Positions 7,878 to 16,373 are shown, counted from the stretch's first letter. The stretch: 18,717 nt of DNA from Pirellulales bacterium (GCA_025924495.1 JAICIG010000117.1:1-18717), one strand, 5' to 3'. The notes: generated by a model from the sequence alone, not told the origin. Numbers and translations are program-made.

Positions 7878-8303
7878 ATGGGCCGCGCGAACTTGCAGAT
7901 TTCACTTCGCGGATTATTGGGCGCTACGGCTGCCATTGCCGCGGCCGTCGGCGCCTTGGCCGCCCAGCCGAGCCGCATTTCCGGCGCGGCGGCGCTACTT
8001 TTGGCATGCGCCTTTCCAGCGGCATTTGCCGCCGGACTTGTCAGCAGCCGCGGCGCTTGGAGAGCGTTTTGCGCGGGGGCGATCCTTCCGGCCGGCATTG
8101 GCTTCTACCTGGCGTCAGCCCACTTTCATGGAATCGTCTCACTGAAGCAACTTTCACTGATCCCGGAGGCCGCAAGAGATGCGATGGTAAACGCCGAACT
8201 ACGCTCTTTGGTCGCTCTCTACTGGACTGCCATGCTGACCATGGGCTTGATGGCCGCCGGCTTTCATTGGCTGTTCGCCGCCCGCGGGCCGGAAGAAGAG
8301 TGA
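7878..8303 (+). CDS. Small multi-pass membrane protein, unknown function
   Basis: A 141-residue hydrophobic protein. It begins with NLQISLRGLLGAT, the short 'Q-[IF]-x-LR-x-L' segment seen at the N-terminus of many planctomycete hypothetical membrane proteins. About four membrane helices follow: residues 12-30, 34-54, 61-81 and 112-132. No catalytic or transport motif is recognised. The start at 7878 places that N-terminal segment at residues 5-15; no good Shine-Dalgarno is visible. The stop is two bases before the next start, so the pair is probably co-transcribed. Function unknown. Confidence 0.75.
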   Translation: MGRANLQISLRGLLGATAAIAAAVGALAAQPSRISGAAALLLACAFPAAFAAGLVSSRGAWRAFCAGAILPAGIGFYLASAHFHGIVSLKQLSLIPEAARDAMVNAELRSLVALYWTAMLTMGLMAAGFHWLFAARGPEEE

Positions 8304-8305
8304 CC

Positions 8306-8947
8306 ATGTCTCGCCGCTTGCAGTTCCGCCTTCGCATGCTGTTTCGGCTGACGTTCTGGGCGGCCATCTTCAGCCTCGTAGGTCCGCCCGGCTGGGCTTG
8401 GATCAAGACAACGTACCTCACGCCGCGGTGGCAAGAAGTCGGCGGCCCGGGAGCGATCCAGTCATATCAAACCACCATTTCCTGCAGCTTCGGTCGGGAC
8501 CCGGCGAGCGTCTGGCGCTTGAAGCATCGTCTATGCCGACGAGGGTCGGCGCGGGAATTGCAACCGCGAGCCCCAGCAGGCAGTCGCCTGTCCCGCCGGC
8601 TCAAACGCTCGCCGGGCAAAGTTTCGCCGCGATGGGTCCTGCCGCCAGCCGCCTCGCCGAATCGTTGGCAGATTGTACGGCCGGCGGGGAACCCGTCTGA
8701 AGATTGTCACACGCTTTCGCGCTCCACTGCCATCTTCGATCGCTTGGACTCGATGGAGTCCGCGGCGCTATTTGGCCATGGGGGAACTCCAAAGCTCGAT
8801 GACTGGTTGGACCTGATTAGGGATTTCGGAGAATACTACGATCTCGAAGGTGAAGGCCCAATTTCGGTTGATCCCAGCGCGTATCGGCGGGAAACGGCGA
8901 GGTACAAATACGTTAACCGCCCGTTGGGTAGCGACGCATCAGATTAG
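8306..8947 (+). CDS. Hypothetical membrane-anchored protein, possibly frame-disturbed in the middle
   Basis: 213 residues from the ATG at 8306, two bases after the stop of the preceding gene; this frame stays open far upstream, so the start is set by that coupling and by the typical N-terminus LQFRLRMLFRLTFWAAIF. One membrane helix follows (about 14-33). The last 80 residues look like normal globular protein: DSMESAALF, LDDWLDLIRDFGEYYDLEGEG. The middle, about residues 70-125, is unusually Arg- and Pro-rich with four RR pairs, while another frame is open from 8398 to 8700 with a more ordinary composition. Two compensating frameshifts or a fast-evolving linker could explain this. Function unknown. 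Confidence 0.65.
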   Translation: MSRRLQFRLRMLFRLTFWAAIFSLVGPPGWAWIKTTYLTPRWQEVGGPGAIQSYQTTISCSFGRDPASVWRLKHRLCRRGSARELQPRAPAGSRLSRRLKRSPGKVSPRWVLPPAASPNRWQIVRPAGNPSEDCHTLSRSTAIFDRLDSMESAALFGHGGTPKLDDWLDLIRDFGEYYDLEGEGPISVDPSAYRRETARYKYVNRPLGSDASD

Positions 8948-8977
8948 AAAGAGTTCCGAAGTTGTTATTAGGCCAAC

Positions 8978-10327
8978 TTACTTGGCGGCGACTTCTGGGT
9001 GGGTCCACGGCGAGCGGTAGGGGCGTCGCAGTTTCTCATTGGCCGCATCATCATTCAACACGCGGCCCTTCTCGGCGTCCCAGGTCAGCGTGCGACCCAG
9101 ATCCATCGAGAGGTTCGCCAGGATGCAGCTTGCCGTCGAAATGTGTCCCTGTTCGATGTCGGCGACGGGCTTGCGTCCCGATTCCCGCGATTCGAGCAGA
9201 TCTTTCAAATGGGCTCGAATCGCCGGGGCGACGTGCTTTTCCAGGTCCTTCTCGGTCTTGTCTTCGGGATACTGCTCCAATTCGTAGACGACGTCCTTAT
9301 GGATCGCCTCGCCCTTGCCGAACGGCTGGAAGTCGTAACTCATGACGCTGCACTTCAGCGTTCCCTTGTCGCCATAGAAGGTGGCCCCCCACGGATACTG
9401 CGGATCCGGCGAGTGCCCATACGTTCGATGCTGCCAGACGACGGGCAGACTGCCGAAATCGAACGTCGCGGTCTGTGTATCCGAAATGTTCGCCCTGCTC
9501 TGTTTGTCGACGAGAATTCCGCCCGACGAACTGACCCGCGTGGGCCAGCCAAGCTCCAGCATCCAGCGCACCATGTCGAGCATGTGGATGCACATGTCGC
9601 CGATGATGCCGTTGCCGTATTCCATGAACGCCCGCCAACGACGCGGATGGACCAGCGAATTGTAAGGTCGCATTGGCGCCGGGCCTGTCCACATTTCGTA
9701 GTCGAGATATTCCGGCGGCGCTGCATCCGGCGGATTTTCGCGAGCTCGCATGTGGTAGTAGCAGTAGATCTCGACGAGTCCGATCGTGCCCAGCTTCCCT
9801 TCGCGAATAATGCGGTCGCGGGCATCGATGAGATGCGGCGTGCTGCGTCGCTGGGTTCCCACCTGAACCGTGCGGCCATGCTTCCGCGCGGCGGCGAGAA
9901 TCGCCTGCCCTTCGACGACATCGACGCTGATCGGCTTCTGCAGATAGAGGTCGGCGCCCGCTTCGATTGCCGCAATCGCATTCAGCGCATGCCAATGATC
10001 TGGCGTAGCAATCAGTACAATCTCGGGCTGGGTCTGCTTGAGCAGCTCGCGATAGTCGCCGAAGACGGCCGGCTTCTTTTGCGACTTCTGCCGCTGTGAA
10101 ACGATCTCAGCGGCTCCCGCCAGCATGTTCCGATCGACGTCGCATAGCGAGACGACCTCAAGGGGCGCAATTTGAATCAGTCTCAACAGGTCGGCCTTTC
10201 CATACCAGCCGCAGCCGATCAAGGCCACCCGCAAAGGTTCCGATTTGGGCGCCGCAAACGCTCCGGCATTGAACGCCGTCCACCCCAACCCGGCGGCCGA
10301 AGTCTGTAAGAAAGTCCGTCGATCCAT
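8978..10327 (-). CDS. Gfo/Idh/MocA family oxidoreductase with Tat signal
   Basis: 449 residues. A twin-arginine leader (DRRTFLQTSAAGLGW) is followed by a Rossmann domain: VALIGCGWYGKAD at about 34-46 for NAD(P) binding, an acidic CDVDR at the end of the second strand, and ATPDHWHA at 107-114. The usual EKP motif reads QKP here (residues 130-132). The C-terminal alpha/beta domain holds the substrate pocket, with GNGIIGDMCIHMLDMVRWML typical of the family. Members oxidise or reduce sugars and cyclitols; exported forms are common in Planctomycetota. GAGGGA upstream of the ATG at 10327 serves as ribosome binding site. It lies 45 bp behind the glycoside hydrolase gene on the same strand, so it may act on the sugars that enzyme releases. 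The exact substrate is unknown. Confidence 0.95.
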   Translation of the reverse strand: MDRRTFLQTSAAGLGWTAFNAGAFAAPKSEPLRVALIGCGWYGKADLLRLIQIAPLEVVSLCDVDRNMLAGAAEIVSQRQKSQKKPAVFGDYRELLKQTQPEIVLIATPDHWHALNAIAAIEAGADLYLQKPISVDVVEGQAILAAARKHGRTVQVGTQRRSTPHLIDARDRIIREGKLGTIGLVEIYCYYHMRARENPPDAAPPEYLDYEMWTGPAPMRPYNSLVHPRRWRAFMEYGNGIIGDMCIHMLDMVRWMLELGWPTRVSSSGGILVDKQSRANISDTQTATFDFGSLPVVWQHRTYGHSPDPQYPWGATFYGDKGTLKCSVMSYDFQPFGKGEAIHKDVVYELEQYPEDKTEKDLEKHVAPAIRAHLKDLLESRESGRKPVADIEQGHISTASCILANLSMDLGRTLTWDAEKGRVLNDDAANEKLRRPYRSPWTHPEVAAK

Positions 10328-10372
10328 GTTGTCGTCCCTCGAATAGAATCTCAGTTAATGATGAGCATATCG

Positions 10373-13156
10373 TTATCTGAACTCCACTTCGTAATACAAC
10401 GCATGATCGCGCGTGCCATCCACGGTGAATTCCCCGGAACGGACCGGAAGAGTCTCGCCCGTCCGTTGGCCGGAATGATTCAAAATATGGACCGCCGCGA
10501 TCGGTCGGCCGCTCAGGGTAATCTTAGCCTGGACCGGCTCCAGCAGGATCGGCCCCCGGCCGTTTTCCAGGATGCGGTGATCGATCGTGAAGTACTTGAA
10601 ACCTGTGTTGCAATTGCGGGCGACGACGCTGAGGAGCGCCCGCCTGGCCGTCGTCAGATCGGTCGACTTGTCCAGGGCAGTGAGCAACAGGCTGGCATAA
10701 GGGCTTACTAGCTCAATCGTCACGTCGCCGAGCCGTTGAGGTTTGCCGGCCGCGAAACCGACGACGCCCTTCGTGCCCGAAGTGTCGATCGTGAAAAACC
10801 CACGGCCGGTAGTGTCCCACTGCAATTGCTTAGTCGCGCTGACAATCGCCGAGCCCTCATGGAACCGCTTCAGATCGGGAAAGGCGCTTGCTTGCGGCTT
10901 GTCGGTGAACTCGACGACGCAGCGGCCCACGGCCAGCGATTCCGGCGGCACGCTGCCGCCAAACGATTTAATGTCGCCGTCTTGTTGGACTTTATCCGTG
11001 AAGTTGAATTCGCCGATAGCCAGATCAGCGGAACTGACCCGTCGCGTGCTGATGATGTCGCTTTCCTTTACATCGCCGCGATAGATCATGCGGGCCAAAG
11101 CTGGATACTGGCCGAGGCTCGTCGGCACATCGGCCTCCCACACGCCCCACGGTTGCCAACCGGCACGGTCGTTATACACTTCCTGCCGCGGGAACGACTG
11201 GAACTCGAAGCTGGCGTCCCAGCCCTGCAGGCCTATCCCGTACGCCGCCATGATCGCCGGTCCCTCGGCGCTGTAGAGCGAAGGATAAACGTGGATCCAC
11301 TCGCTCACGCCGAACGGTCGACCTGCGACCTGCTGCAAACCGCTGGAGAAGTAGCCGCTGCCGGGATGGCTGAGCATCGAATCGCCGAGTTCCCCGCCGA
11401 AATAGTTGTGGCGGTCGATGAATCCGACCATCGCATCGGACTGCAGGTTGAGATAATGCGGCAGCATCGCCGGGGCCTGCCAGGGGGAGCCGCACAAGGG
11501 GCCCTGGTAACCGGCATCGCGGATGGCTTTCGCAAATCTCGCGTAGAACCGGTTCTGCAATTCGTGCAACCACGCTGCGGAATCGAGCAGCCGTTGTCTC
11601 GCGCCCCCTTGTTGTCCCGGCAGATGATCGCTGCCGAAGAACCACGGATTCGTCGTCGGTACGATGTTCCTCGCGGCAAGCGACTCGCCCGGTTTCAGGC
11701 CGCCCCAGGCTTGTGAGAGCGCCTTGTCCATTTTGTATTTCGCCTGGAGCCAGTCGGTATATTTCTCCGTGAATAGCTTTTTATAGGTTGGACAGGCGTT
11801 AAAGGCATTCTCCGAGGTGTAGAAGAAGATGTCGTCCTCATTCTGCAATTCAATGAACGCGAGCGCCGGGTCTTCGGCATAGGTCCGGCCGGTGTGCGGG
11901 TTCTTGTGCTTCAGCAGGTTGACGACCATTTCGATCATCAAGTCCTGCACATCTTCCGCGAAGTTGATGAAGGCGTATGTCTCCCCTTTGAGGTGTTTCT
12001 CGATTTCATCGTAGGCAATCAGCCGATTTCGATTGCCGGGGCTGACATGAAATTTGAACGTGTGGGACCAGGCGTAATAGATGCCGCGCCGAGCCAGTTG
12101 CGCTTGAAAATAATCGAGGCGATCAAGCCCTTCGGCATCCATGCGAGTGGCGTCGTCGGGATCGCCGATGCCGTTGTGAGCCGTGGGATAGCTGAACTTG
12201 TGCAGCCGGACAGCGTTAATGCCGTAGCGGGCGAAGCGTTCCGCGGTTGCATCGGCCTCGGACTTCTGCGGGGCGCAGCCGCTGCCGTAAGAGAGATTCG
12301 TTCCCCAGAACTTGATGGGCGTGCCGTCGTCGAGTTGGAACCGATCGCCCGCCATTCGGACGCCGCCCCGCTTGCCGGCCGGTTTTTCCAGCCAATCATC
12401 CATGGCAATTACACTCGGCGTAGAAAGATCGTCAGTCATCGTGAGCGGGAACCAATCCGGCCCGGCCACTTCGCGGGAGAGCTTCTGTAAGTCCTCTTCT
12501 TTGACCAGCAGGCTGGACTTGCCGGGGAACGTTACCGTCAACTTCGTGCTGGTCTTGCCCGCCTTGAACATCTTGTCGGCAAGGATGACGCGCAGGTCGT
12601 TATCGAACGCAATCGGGCGCGGCGGCTCGAAAGCGATTGAAAGATCTCCTACGCCTTCCAAGGCGAGCACAGCTTTGTTCGTCGCAGGCCGAGCCGTGAT
12701 TCCCGCCGGGAGTTTGATGATGCTGGTCTTGCCGTCGGCATGCGAAAGCGTCCACTGGCCCTTGGCGAATCCCTTCTCCGGTCCCAGACTGGCAATGAGC
12801 ATCGTAAGGGGCACATCTTTGGTGGCGCTCAAATCGTATTGAAACACGACCTGCTGCGGGCTTTCTTGCCAGGCATGGAACCGAATCTCGATGAGCTCGC
12901 CGCGGTCCTTGTTCACGACGAACTGCGTCGTGACATCGAGCTTGTCGCCCTTGGCCTTTTCATTCGACCCGAGGCCGACCCACCGCCAGTTCGGGCCCCA
13001 GCCGATGACCGACAAATGGGCCGCCGGCGTTTCATCTTTGACGAATTTGAATTCCAGCGAATTCGATGGCGAAACGAGCACACTCCACGGTTCCGCGGCA
13101 GACGCGGAAGCCGCCAAAGCTGAAAGGATTACGGCAGCAATAAGATTGAATTTCAT
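10373..13156 (-). CDS. Large secreted glycoside hydrolase, clan GH-A-like catalytic domain
   Basis: About 927 residues from the ATG at 13156, chosen because a signal peptide (KFNLIAAVILSALAASASA, cleavage before EPW) begins there; the frame stays open upstream but encodes Arg-rich non-signal sequence. Residues about 25-220 form a beta-rich N-terminal domain. A (beta/alpha)8-type catalytic domain follows, from about 265 (DGTPIKFWGTNLSY, RYGINAVRLHKF) to 690. Its probable acid/base is Glu440 in FIELQNEDD and its probable nucleophile is Glu619 in FGVSEW, the spacing expected for clan GH-A. Residues 700-927 form a beta-rich C-terminal region. The closest match by eye is the broad cellulase/GH5-like group; the CAZy family cannot be fixed. 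It precedes the oxidoreductase gene and is divergent from the VIT/VWA gene. Confidence 0.88.
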   Translation of the reverse strand: MKFNLIAAVILSALAASASAAEPWSVLVSPSNSLEFKFVKDETPAAHLSVIGWGPNWRWVGLGSNEKAKGDKLDVTTQFVVNKDRGELIEIRFHAWQESPQQVVFQYDLSATKDVPLTMLIASLGPEKGFAKGQWTLSHADGKTSIIKLPAGITARPATNKAVLALEGVGDLSIAFEPPRPIAFDNDLRVILADKMFKAGKTSTKLTVTFPGKSSLLVKEEDLQKLSREVAGPDWFPLTMTDDLSTPSVIAMDDWLEKPAGKRGGVRMAGDRFQLDDGTPIKFWGTNLSYGSGCAPQKSEADATAERFARYGINAVRLHKFSYPTAHNGIGDPDDATRMDAEGLDRLDYFQAQLARRGIYYAWSHTFKFHVSPGNRNRLIAYDEIEKHLKGETYAFINFAEDVQDLMIEMVVNLLKHKNPHTGRTYAEDPALAFIELQNEDDIFFYTSENAFNACPTYKKLFTEKYTDWLQAKYKMDKALSQAWGGLKPGESLAARNIVPTTNPWFFGSDHLPGQQGGARQRLLDSAAWLHELQNRFYARFAKAIRDAGYQGPLCGSPWQAPAMLPHYLNLQSDAMVGFIDRHNYFGGELGDSMLSHPGSGYFSSGLQQVAGRPFGVSEWIHVYPSLYSAEGPAIMAAYGIGLQGWDASFEFQSFPRQEVYNDRAGWQPWGVWEADVPTSLGQYPALARMIYRGDVKESDIISTRRVSSADLAIGEFNFTDKVQQDGDIKSFGGSVPPESLAVGRCVVEFTDKPQASAFPDLKRFHEGSAIVSATKQLQWDTTGRGFFTIDTSGTKGVVGFAAGKPQRLGDVTIELVSPYASLLLTALDKSTDLTTARRALLSVVARNCNTGFKYFTIDHRILENGRGPILLEPVQAKITLSGRPIAAVHILNHSGQRTGETLPVRSGEFTVDGTRDHALYYEVEFR

Positions 13157-13544
13157 GAAAAAACCCAGTTTGACGGCGAACTCAAAGCGGTTCAAAGCCC
13201 ATGGGTCGGCCATGTCCATTGATGCACGCGTCCCCCATCTAAGCTGCCGAATCAGTACTAGCTCGAAGTTGATTCGTGGAGCAATGGACTTTCTCGGGCT
13301 GGTTGCGAATCGGAGACGGGACGTGCGACTCGCGGTCCGCTGCTTCAATCGACCGTCGACGGATGGCTGACTGGTGCTGGCGCCATTTTACCTACGCTTT
13401 GGCCTCGCTGCACGACGAGGCTCCCAGTCTGAAGTTTTTCCTCGGATCCCGCGTTATGTTTTTCGAGCTGCCGCGCCTAGTCTGCCAGGGACAAATCCTT
13501 GGTCTTTTCCGCCGCGCCCCAGTAGCAAGGGGAAGGAGAGTTCA
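13157..13544. promoter_or_regulatory. Divergent intergenic region between glycoside hydrolase and VIT/VWA gene
   Basis: This 388-bp gap carries the promoters of both divergent transcription units. The only clear signal is the strong ribosome binding site GGAAGGAGAG at 13531-13540, four bases before the ATG at 13545. Both reading frames continue open into the gap, but the encoded sequence is Arg-rich and looks non-coding. No convincing -35/-10 pair, terminator, RNA gene or repeat was seen. Confidence 0.5.
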
Positions 13545-15521
13545 ATGGGACGATTTGGCAAAGGTAGATGGTTCGCGATTTCAGCCCTGGCCGCGTTAGC
13601 CGCTGCATGGTCGACGAATGCCGCGCTCGCCGCCGGACTGCTGACGCCCGTCGGCAGCCAGCAGTCGCTGGCGATCGACAGCCAGAAAATCGATGTGCGT
13701 ATCAACAACGGCGTGGCCGTGACCACCGTAACCCAGGTCTTCAAGAACTCGGCGGCGCAGCCTCTCGAAGCGCTGTATACCTTTCCCGTGCCCCGGGAAG
13801 CGAGCCTCTCGAATTTCTCGATGTGGATCAACGGGAAGGAAGTCATCGGCGAAGTGCTTGAACGACAACAAGCGCGGCAGATTTACCAGCAGGTGACGAG
13901 GGTCGAGCGCAAGGATCCGGGTTTGTTAGAGCAGGTCGATTACAAGACGTTCGAGATGCGAGTGTTTCCCGTCCCGGCTCGGGGCGCGCAGAAGGTCCAG
14001 ATTACCTACTACCAGCCGGTCGATTACGACAGCGGATTCGGGACTTACGTGTACCCGCTGGAGATGGACGAAGCGGCGACTCGGCTCTCGGGCGAGCTAT
14101 CGTTGACGGTCGACGTGAAGAGCGAGATTCCGCTCAAACGGACCTGGTCGCCCAGTCATGGCGAGGCGCTGGTCGCCGCCGAGATGGGTCCGGGACGCTA
14201 TCGTGCGGGCATTGAAGAAGCACAGGGCAACCTCGATCGCGACTTCGTTCTGGTCTACGAGCTGGAGCGAGAGCGGATGGGGATCGATCTGATCACTTCG
14301 CGATCGAAGAGCGACGACGGGTACTTTATGCTGCTCGTCACGCCCGGCGCCGCCTTTGACGAACCTCGCAAGCAGGTGAACGTGACCTACGTGCTCGACG
14401 TCTCGGGCAGCATGGGCGCGGGCGGCAAGCTGGATGTAGCTCGCCAGGCGGTGATCGCAGGGCTCAAAGCCATGCGAGAAGGCGATACATTCAACGTTAT
14501 CGCCTTCAATATCGCTCCGACCAGCCTGGCGCCGCAGCCGCTGCCGGCGACTGACGAGAATCGGCAGCGAGCGTTCGACTTTTTGCAAACGCTCGAAGGG
14601 CGCGGCGGCACCGACCTCGCGCCGGCCCTTGAAAAAGCGATGACCATGCAAGCGGTCGACGCGCGCAATGCCGTGCTGCTGCTCAGCGACGGCCAGGCGA
14701 CCGACGTTAACGACTATGGCGGATTCCTCGCGACGATGCGGCGGGGACCGGCCGGCACGCGCATCTTTTCCTTCGGCATCGGCAACGAGATCAATCGGCC
14801 GTTGCTCGACCGGCTGGCGATCGAAACCGGCGGTCTGGCCGACTATCTCTCAGGTCAGGACGAAGTAGAACGCAAGCTGAGTTTGATGCAACGGAAATTA
14901 GCCTCCCCCGCGGCCGAAAACCTCAAGCTGAGCATCGAGGGAGTTGAAATCAGCGACTTGTATCCGCAACAGCCGCCCAATCTCTTCCGCGGCCAGCAGT
15001 TGGCTTTGTTTGGCCGTTACCGTGGCGCCGGGGAAGCGAAGTTGACGCTAACGGGCGATTTTCTCGGGAAGCGGGAAACGTTGACCCCCAGGCTCGACTT
15101 CCCCGAGACCAACGCCGACAACCCTGAACTGGAACGCATGTGGGCCTGGCGTAAAGTCGACGGTTTGATGCACCAGATCCGCGAGCAGGGCGAATCGGCC
15201 GGCGTGAAACAGCAGATTATTGACCTGGGAACCCAGTATTCGATCGTGACGCCTTACACGGCGTTTCTCGTCCTGGAGAACGAAGCCGCCTACCAGCGAT
15301 TCTCCATCGAGCGCCGCAATTTGCGGCGGGTCGAGCATGAACGATCCGCGGCCGAACGGCAACGCAGCGCCGACCCGACGCCAGACGCTGGCCGACAGGT
15401 TACGTGGTCGGGCGGCGGCGGCAGCAGAGGCGGAGGCGCCGTGGAGTGGCTGTTCCTCGCTGGAACTGGGCTGCTGGCCGGCGGGCGATTGATTGCTCGC
15501 CGCCGCAACCTGCAGGATTGA
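13545..15521 (+). CDS. VIT and VWA domain surface protein with GlyGly-CTERM-like tail
   Basis: 658 residues from the ATG at 13545, fixed by the strong GGAAGGAGAG site and a signal peptide (residues 1-30, ending ALAAG). A VIT domain spans about 31-165 (QVFKNSAAQPLEALYTFPVP, then ERQQARQIYQQ). A VWA domain follows at about 275-450 with a complete MIDAS metal site: DVSGS at 285-289, Thr356 in GGTDL, Asp382 in LLSDG. A C-terminal region continues through YSIVTPYTAFLVLE. The tail has a Gly run at 623-631 interrupted by Ser-Arg, a hydrophobic helix at about 632-650 and RRR at 652-654, which matches the layout of a GlyGly-CTERM signal. The protein is probably exported, held in the membrane by the tail and released or attached when the next gene's protease cuts it. 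Binding partners are unknown. Confidence 0.93.
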   Translation: MGRFGKGRWFAISALAALAAAWSTNAALAAGLLTPVGSQQSLAIDSQKIDVRINNGVAVTTVTQVFKNSAAQPLEALYTFPVPREASLSNFSMWINGKEVIGEVLERQQARQIYQQVTRVERKDPGLLEQVDYKTFEMRVFPVPARGAQKVQITYYQPVDYDSGFGTYVYPLEMDEAATRLSGELSLTVDVKSEIPLKRTWSPSHGEALVAAEMGPGRYRAGIEEAQGNLDRDFVLVYELERERMGIDLITSRSKSDDGYFMLLVTPGAAFDEPRKQVNVTYVLDVSGSMGAGGKLDVARQAVIAGLKAMREGDTFNVIAFNIAPTSLAPQPLPATDENRQRAFDFLQTLEGRGGTDLAPALEKAMTMQAVDARNAVLLLSDGQATDVNDYGGFLATMRRGPAGTRIFSFGIGNEINRPLLDRLAIETGGLADYLSGQDEVERKLSLMQRKLASPAAENLKLSIEGVEISDLYPQQPPNLFRGQQLALFGRYRGAGEAKLTLTGDFLGKRETLTPRLDFPETNADNPELERMWAWRKVDGLMHQIREQGESAGVKQQIIDLGTQYSIVTPYTAFLVLENEAAYQRFSIERRNLRRVEHERSAAERQRSADPTPDAGRQVTWSGGGGSRGGGAVEWLFLAGTGLLAGGRLIARRRNLQD

Positions 15522-15536
15522 TAGGCGGGGCGGTTC

Positions 15537-15577
15537 CGAGCGGCGGCCGGCACGCGCACAAGCCGCGCCGCCGCTCG
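15537..15577 (+). other. Strong hairpin between VIT/VWA gene and rhombosortase gene
   Basis: CGAGCGGCGGC at 15537-15547 pairs perfectly with GCCGCCGCTCG at 15567-15577, and inside it CGGC (15548-15551) pairs with GCCG (15562-15565) past one bulged C, leaving a 10-nt loop. Only a short TTTT follows (15582-15585), four bases past the stem, so it is a weak terminator at best. It could act as an attenuator or as a 3' stabiliser that keeps substrate mRNA above protease mRNA. Confidence 0.6.
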
Positions 15578-15623
15578 ATGGTTTTACTGCCGGTTCAGCC
15601 CGTGACATCGGAGGAGCTGCCAC

Positions 15624-16373
15624 ATGGAATTCGCAAAAGACAACGCGCAAGGATGTGTCCCGAAGTTTCCATTCGAACCCCTGATCCGTCGAATGCTCGC
15701 AGTCCGTTGGACGATAGCCCTGGCGGCCGCGATGCTCGCGGCGAATTGGGGATTGTTAGCGACCAGTTCTCCCTGGGCGGCGTCGTTATTGAAAGCATTC
15801 GAGTACGATCGCGACGCCATCTTGCAGGGGCAGCTTTGGCGGCTCATCACGGGGAACCTTGTGCATTGGAGCGCAGCACACTTCTGGCTCGACGTCGGCG
15901 TCTTTTTCTTGCTCGGAGCAACGTTTGAGCCGTCGTTCAGACGAGTTCGTGTTTCGTTCGGCAGTTTCGTATTGGCGATCTCGCTGTTTGTCGCGGCTGC
16001 AGTGCTGCTCGCGCGGCCCGACATGAAACACTATCGCGGCCTGTCGGGGGTCGACAGCGGCATCTTCGCCGCCGCTCTGTTGTTCGAATCCGTGCAGGCC
16101 CGCACGCGGCGCCGCAGGTGGTGGTTTCTGGCGCCGGCGGCGCTAGCTTTTGCAATAAAGATTGTGTTTGAATGCTGGACGGGAGAGCTGTTCTTCGGCA
16201 CGTCATCCCTGGGCGATCTCGGCCAGCCCGTTCCGCTAGCCCATGCGGCCGGAGCTTTCGCCGCATTTCCTCTGCTGTGGCGCCGCAACTTGATGCGAGA
16301 CGATTCAGCTTCTGGAGAGCGTCCATTTTTTCTAGCCCGGCCGCCGTCACCGGGAAGTTGTAGCCAATCTTGA
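15624..16373 (+). CDS. rrtA: Rhombosortase-like rhomboid family intramembrane serine protease
   Basis: 249 residues with about six hydrophobic segments. The start at 15624 follows GAGGAG at a good distance. Family landmarks are WRLITGNLVHWSAAHFWLD at 72-90 (the conserved 'WRLxTGxxVHWSxxHxxxD' block of rhombosortases), FFLLG at 94-98, the nucleophile motif YRGLSG with Ser141 at 137-142, and the catalytic His207 in PLAHAAGAFAAF. Rhomboids cut within or next to membrane helices; the rhombosortase branch is known to process GlyGly-CTERM proteins. The preceding gene encodes such a tail, so that protein is the likely substrate. After GLSG the sequence reads VDSG, where proteobacterial members as I recall them usually have a His-Gly ending. 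The C-terminal 30 residues are Pro- and Ser-rich and cytoplasmic. The gene symbol is assigned on family resemblance. Confidence 0.85.
   Translation: MEFAKDNAQGCVPKFPFEPLIRRMLAVRWTIALAAAMLAANWGLLATSSPWAASLLKAFEYDRDAILQGQLWRLITGNLVHWSAAHFWLDVGVFFLLGATFEPSFRRVRVSFGSFVLAISLFVAAAVLLARPDMKHYRGLSGVDSGIFAAALLFESVQARTRRRRWWFLAPAALAFAIKIVFECWTGELFFGTSSLGDLGQPVPLAHAAGAFAAFPLLWRRNLMRDDSASGERPFFLARPPSPGSCSQS

Noticed and set aside
8972..8986. Small GCCAA/TTGGC hairpin between convergent genes, considered as a shared terminator
   Set aside because: Only five base pairs and no T run; it overlaps the stop codon of the oxidoreductase.
8999..10099. Long open frame (366 codons) on the plus strand opposite the oxidoreductase gene
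   Set aside because: It is a mirror of a well-supported Gfo/Idh/MocA gene in GC-rich DNA; its protein is Arg-rich with no domain motif.
10736..11716. 326-codon open frame opposite the glycoside hydrolase gene
   Set aside because: The opposite strand carries the catalytic motifs of the glycosidase; this frame shows no recognisable protein features.
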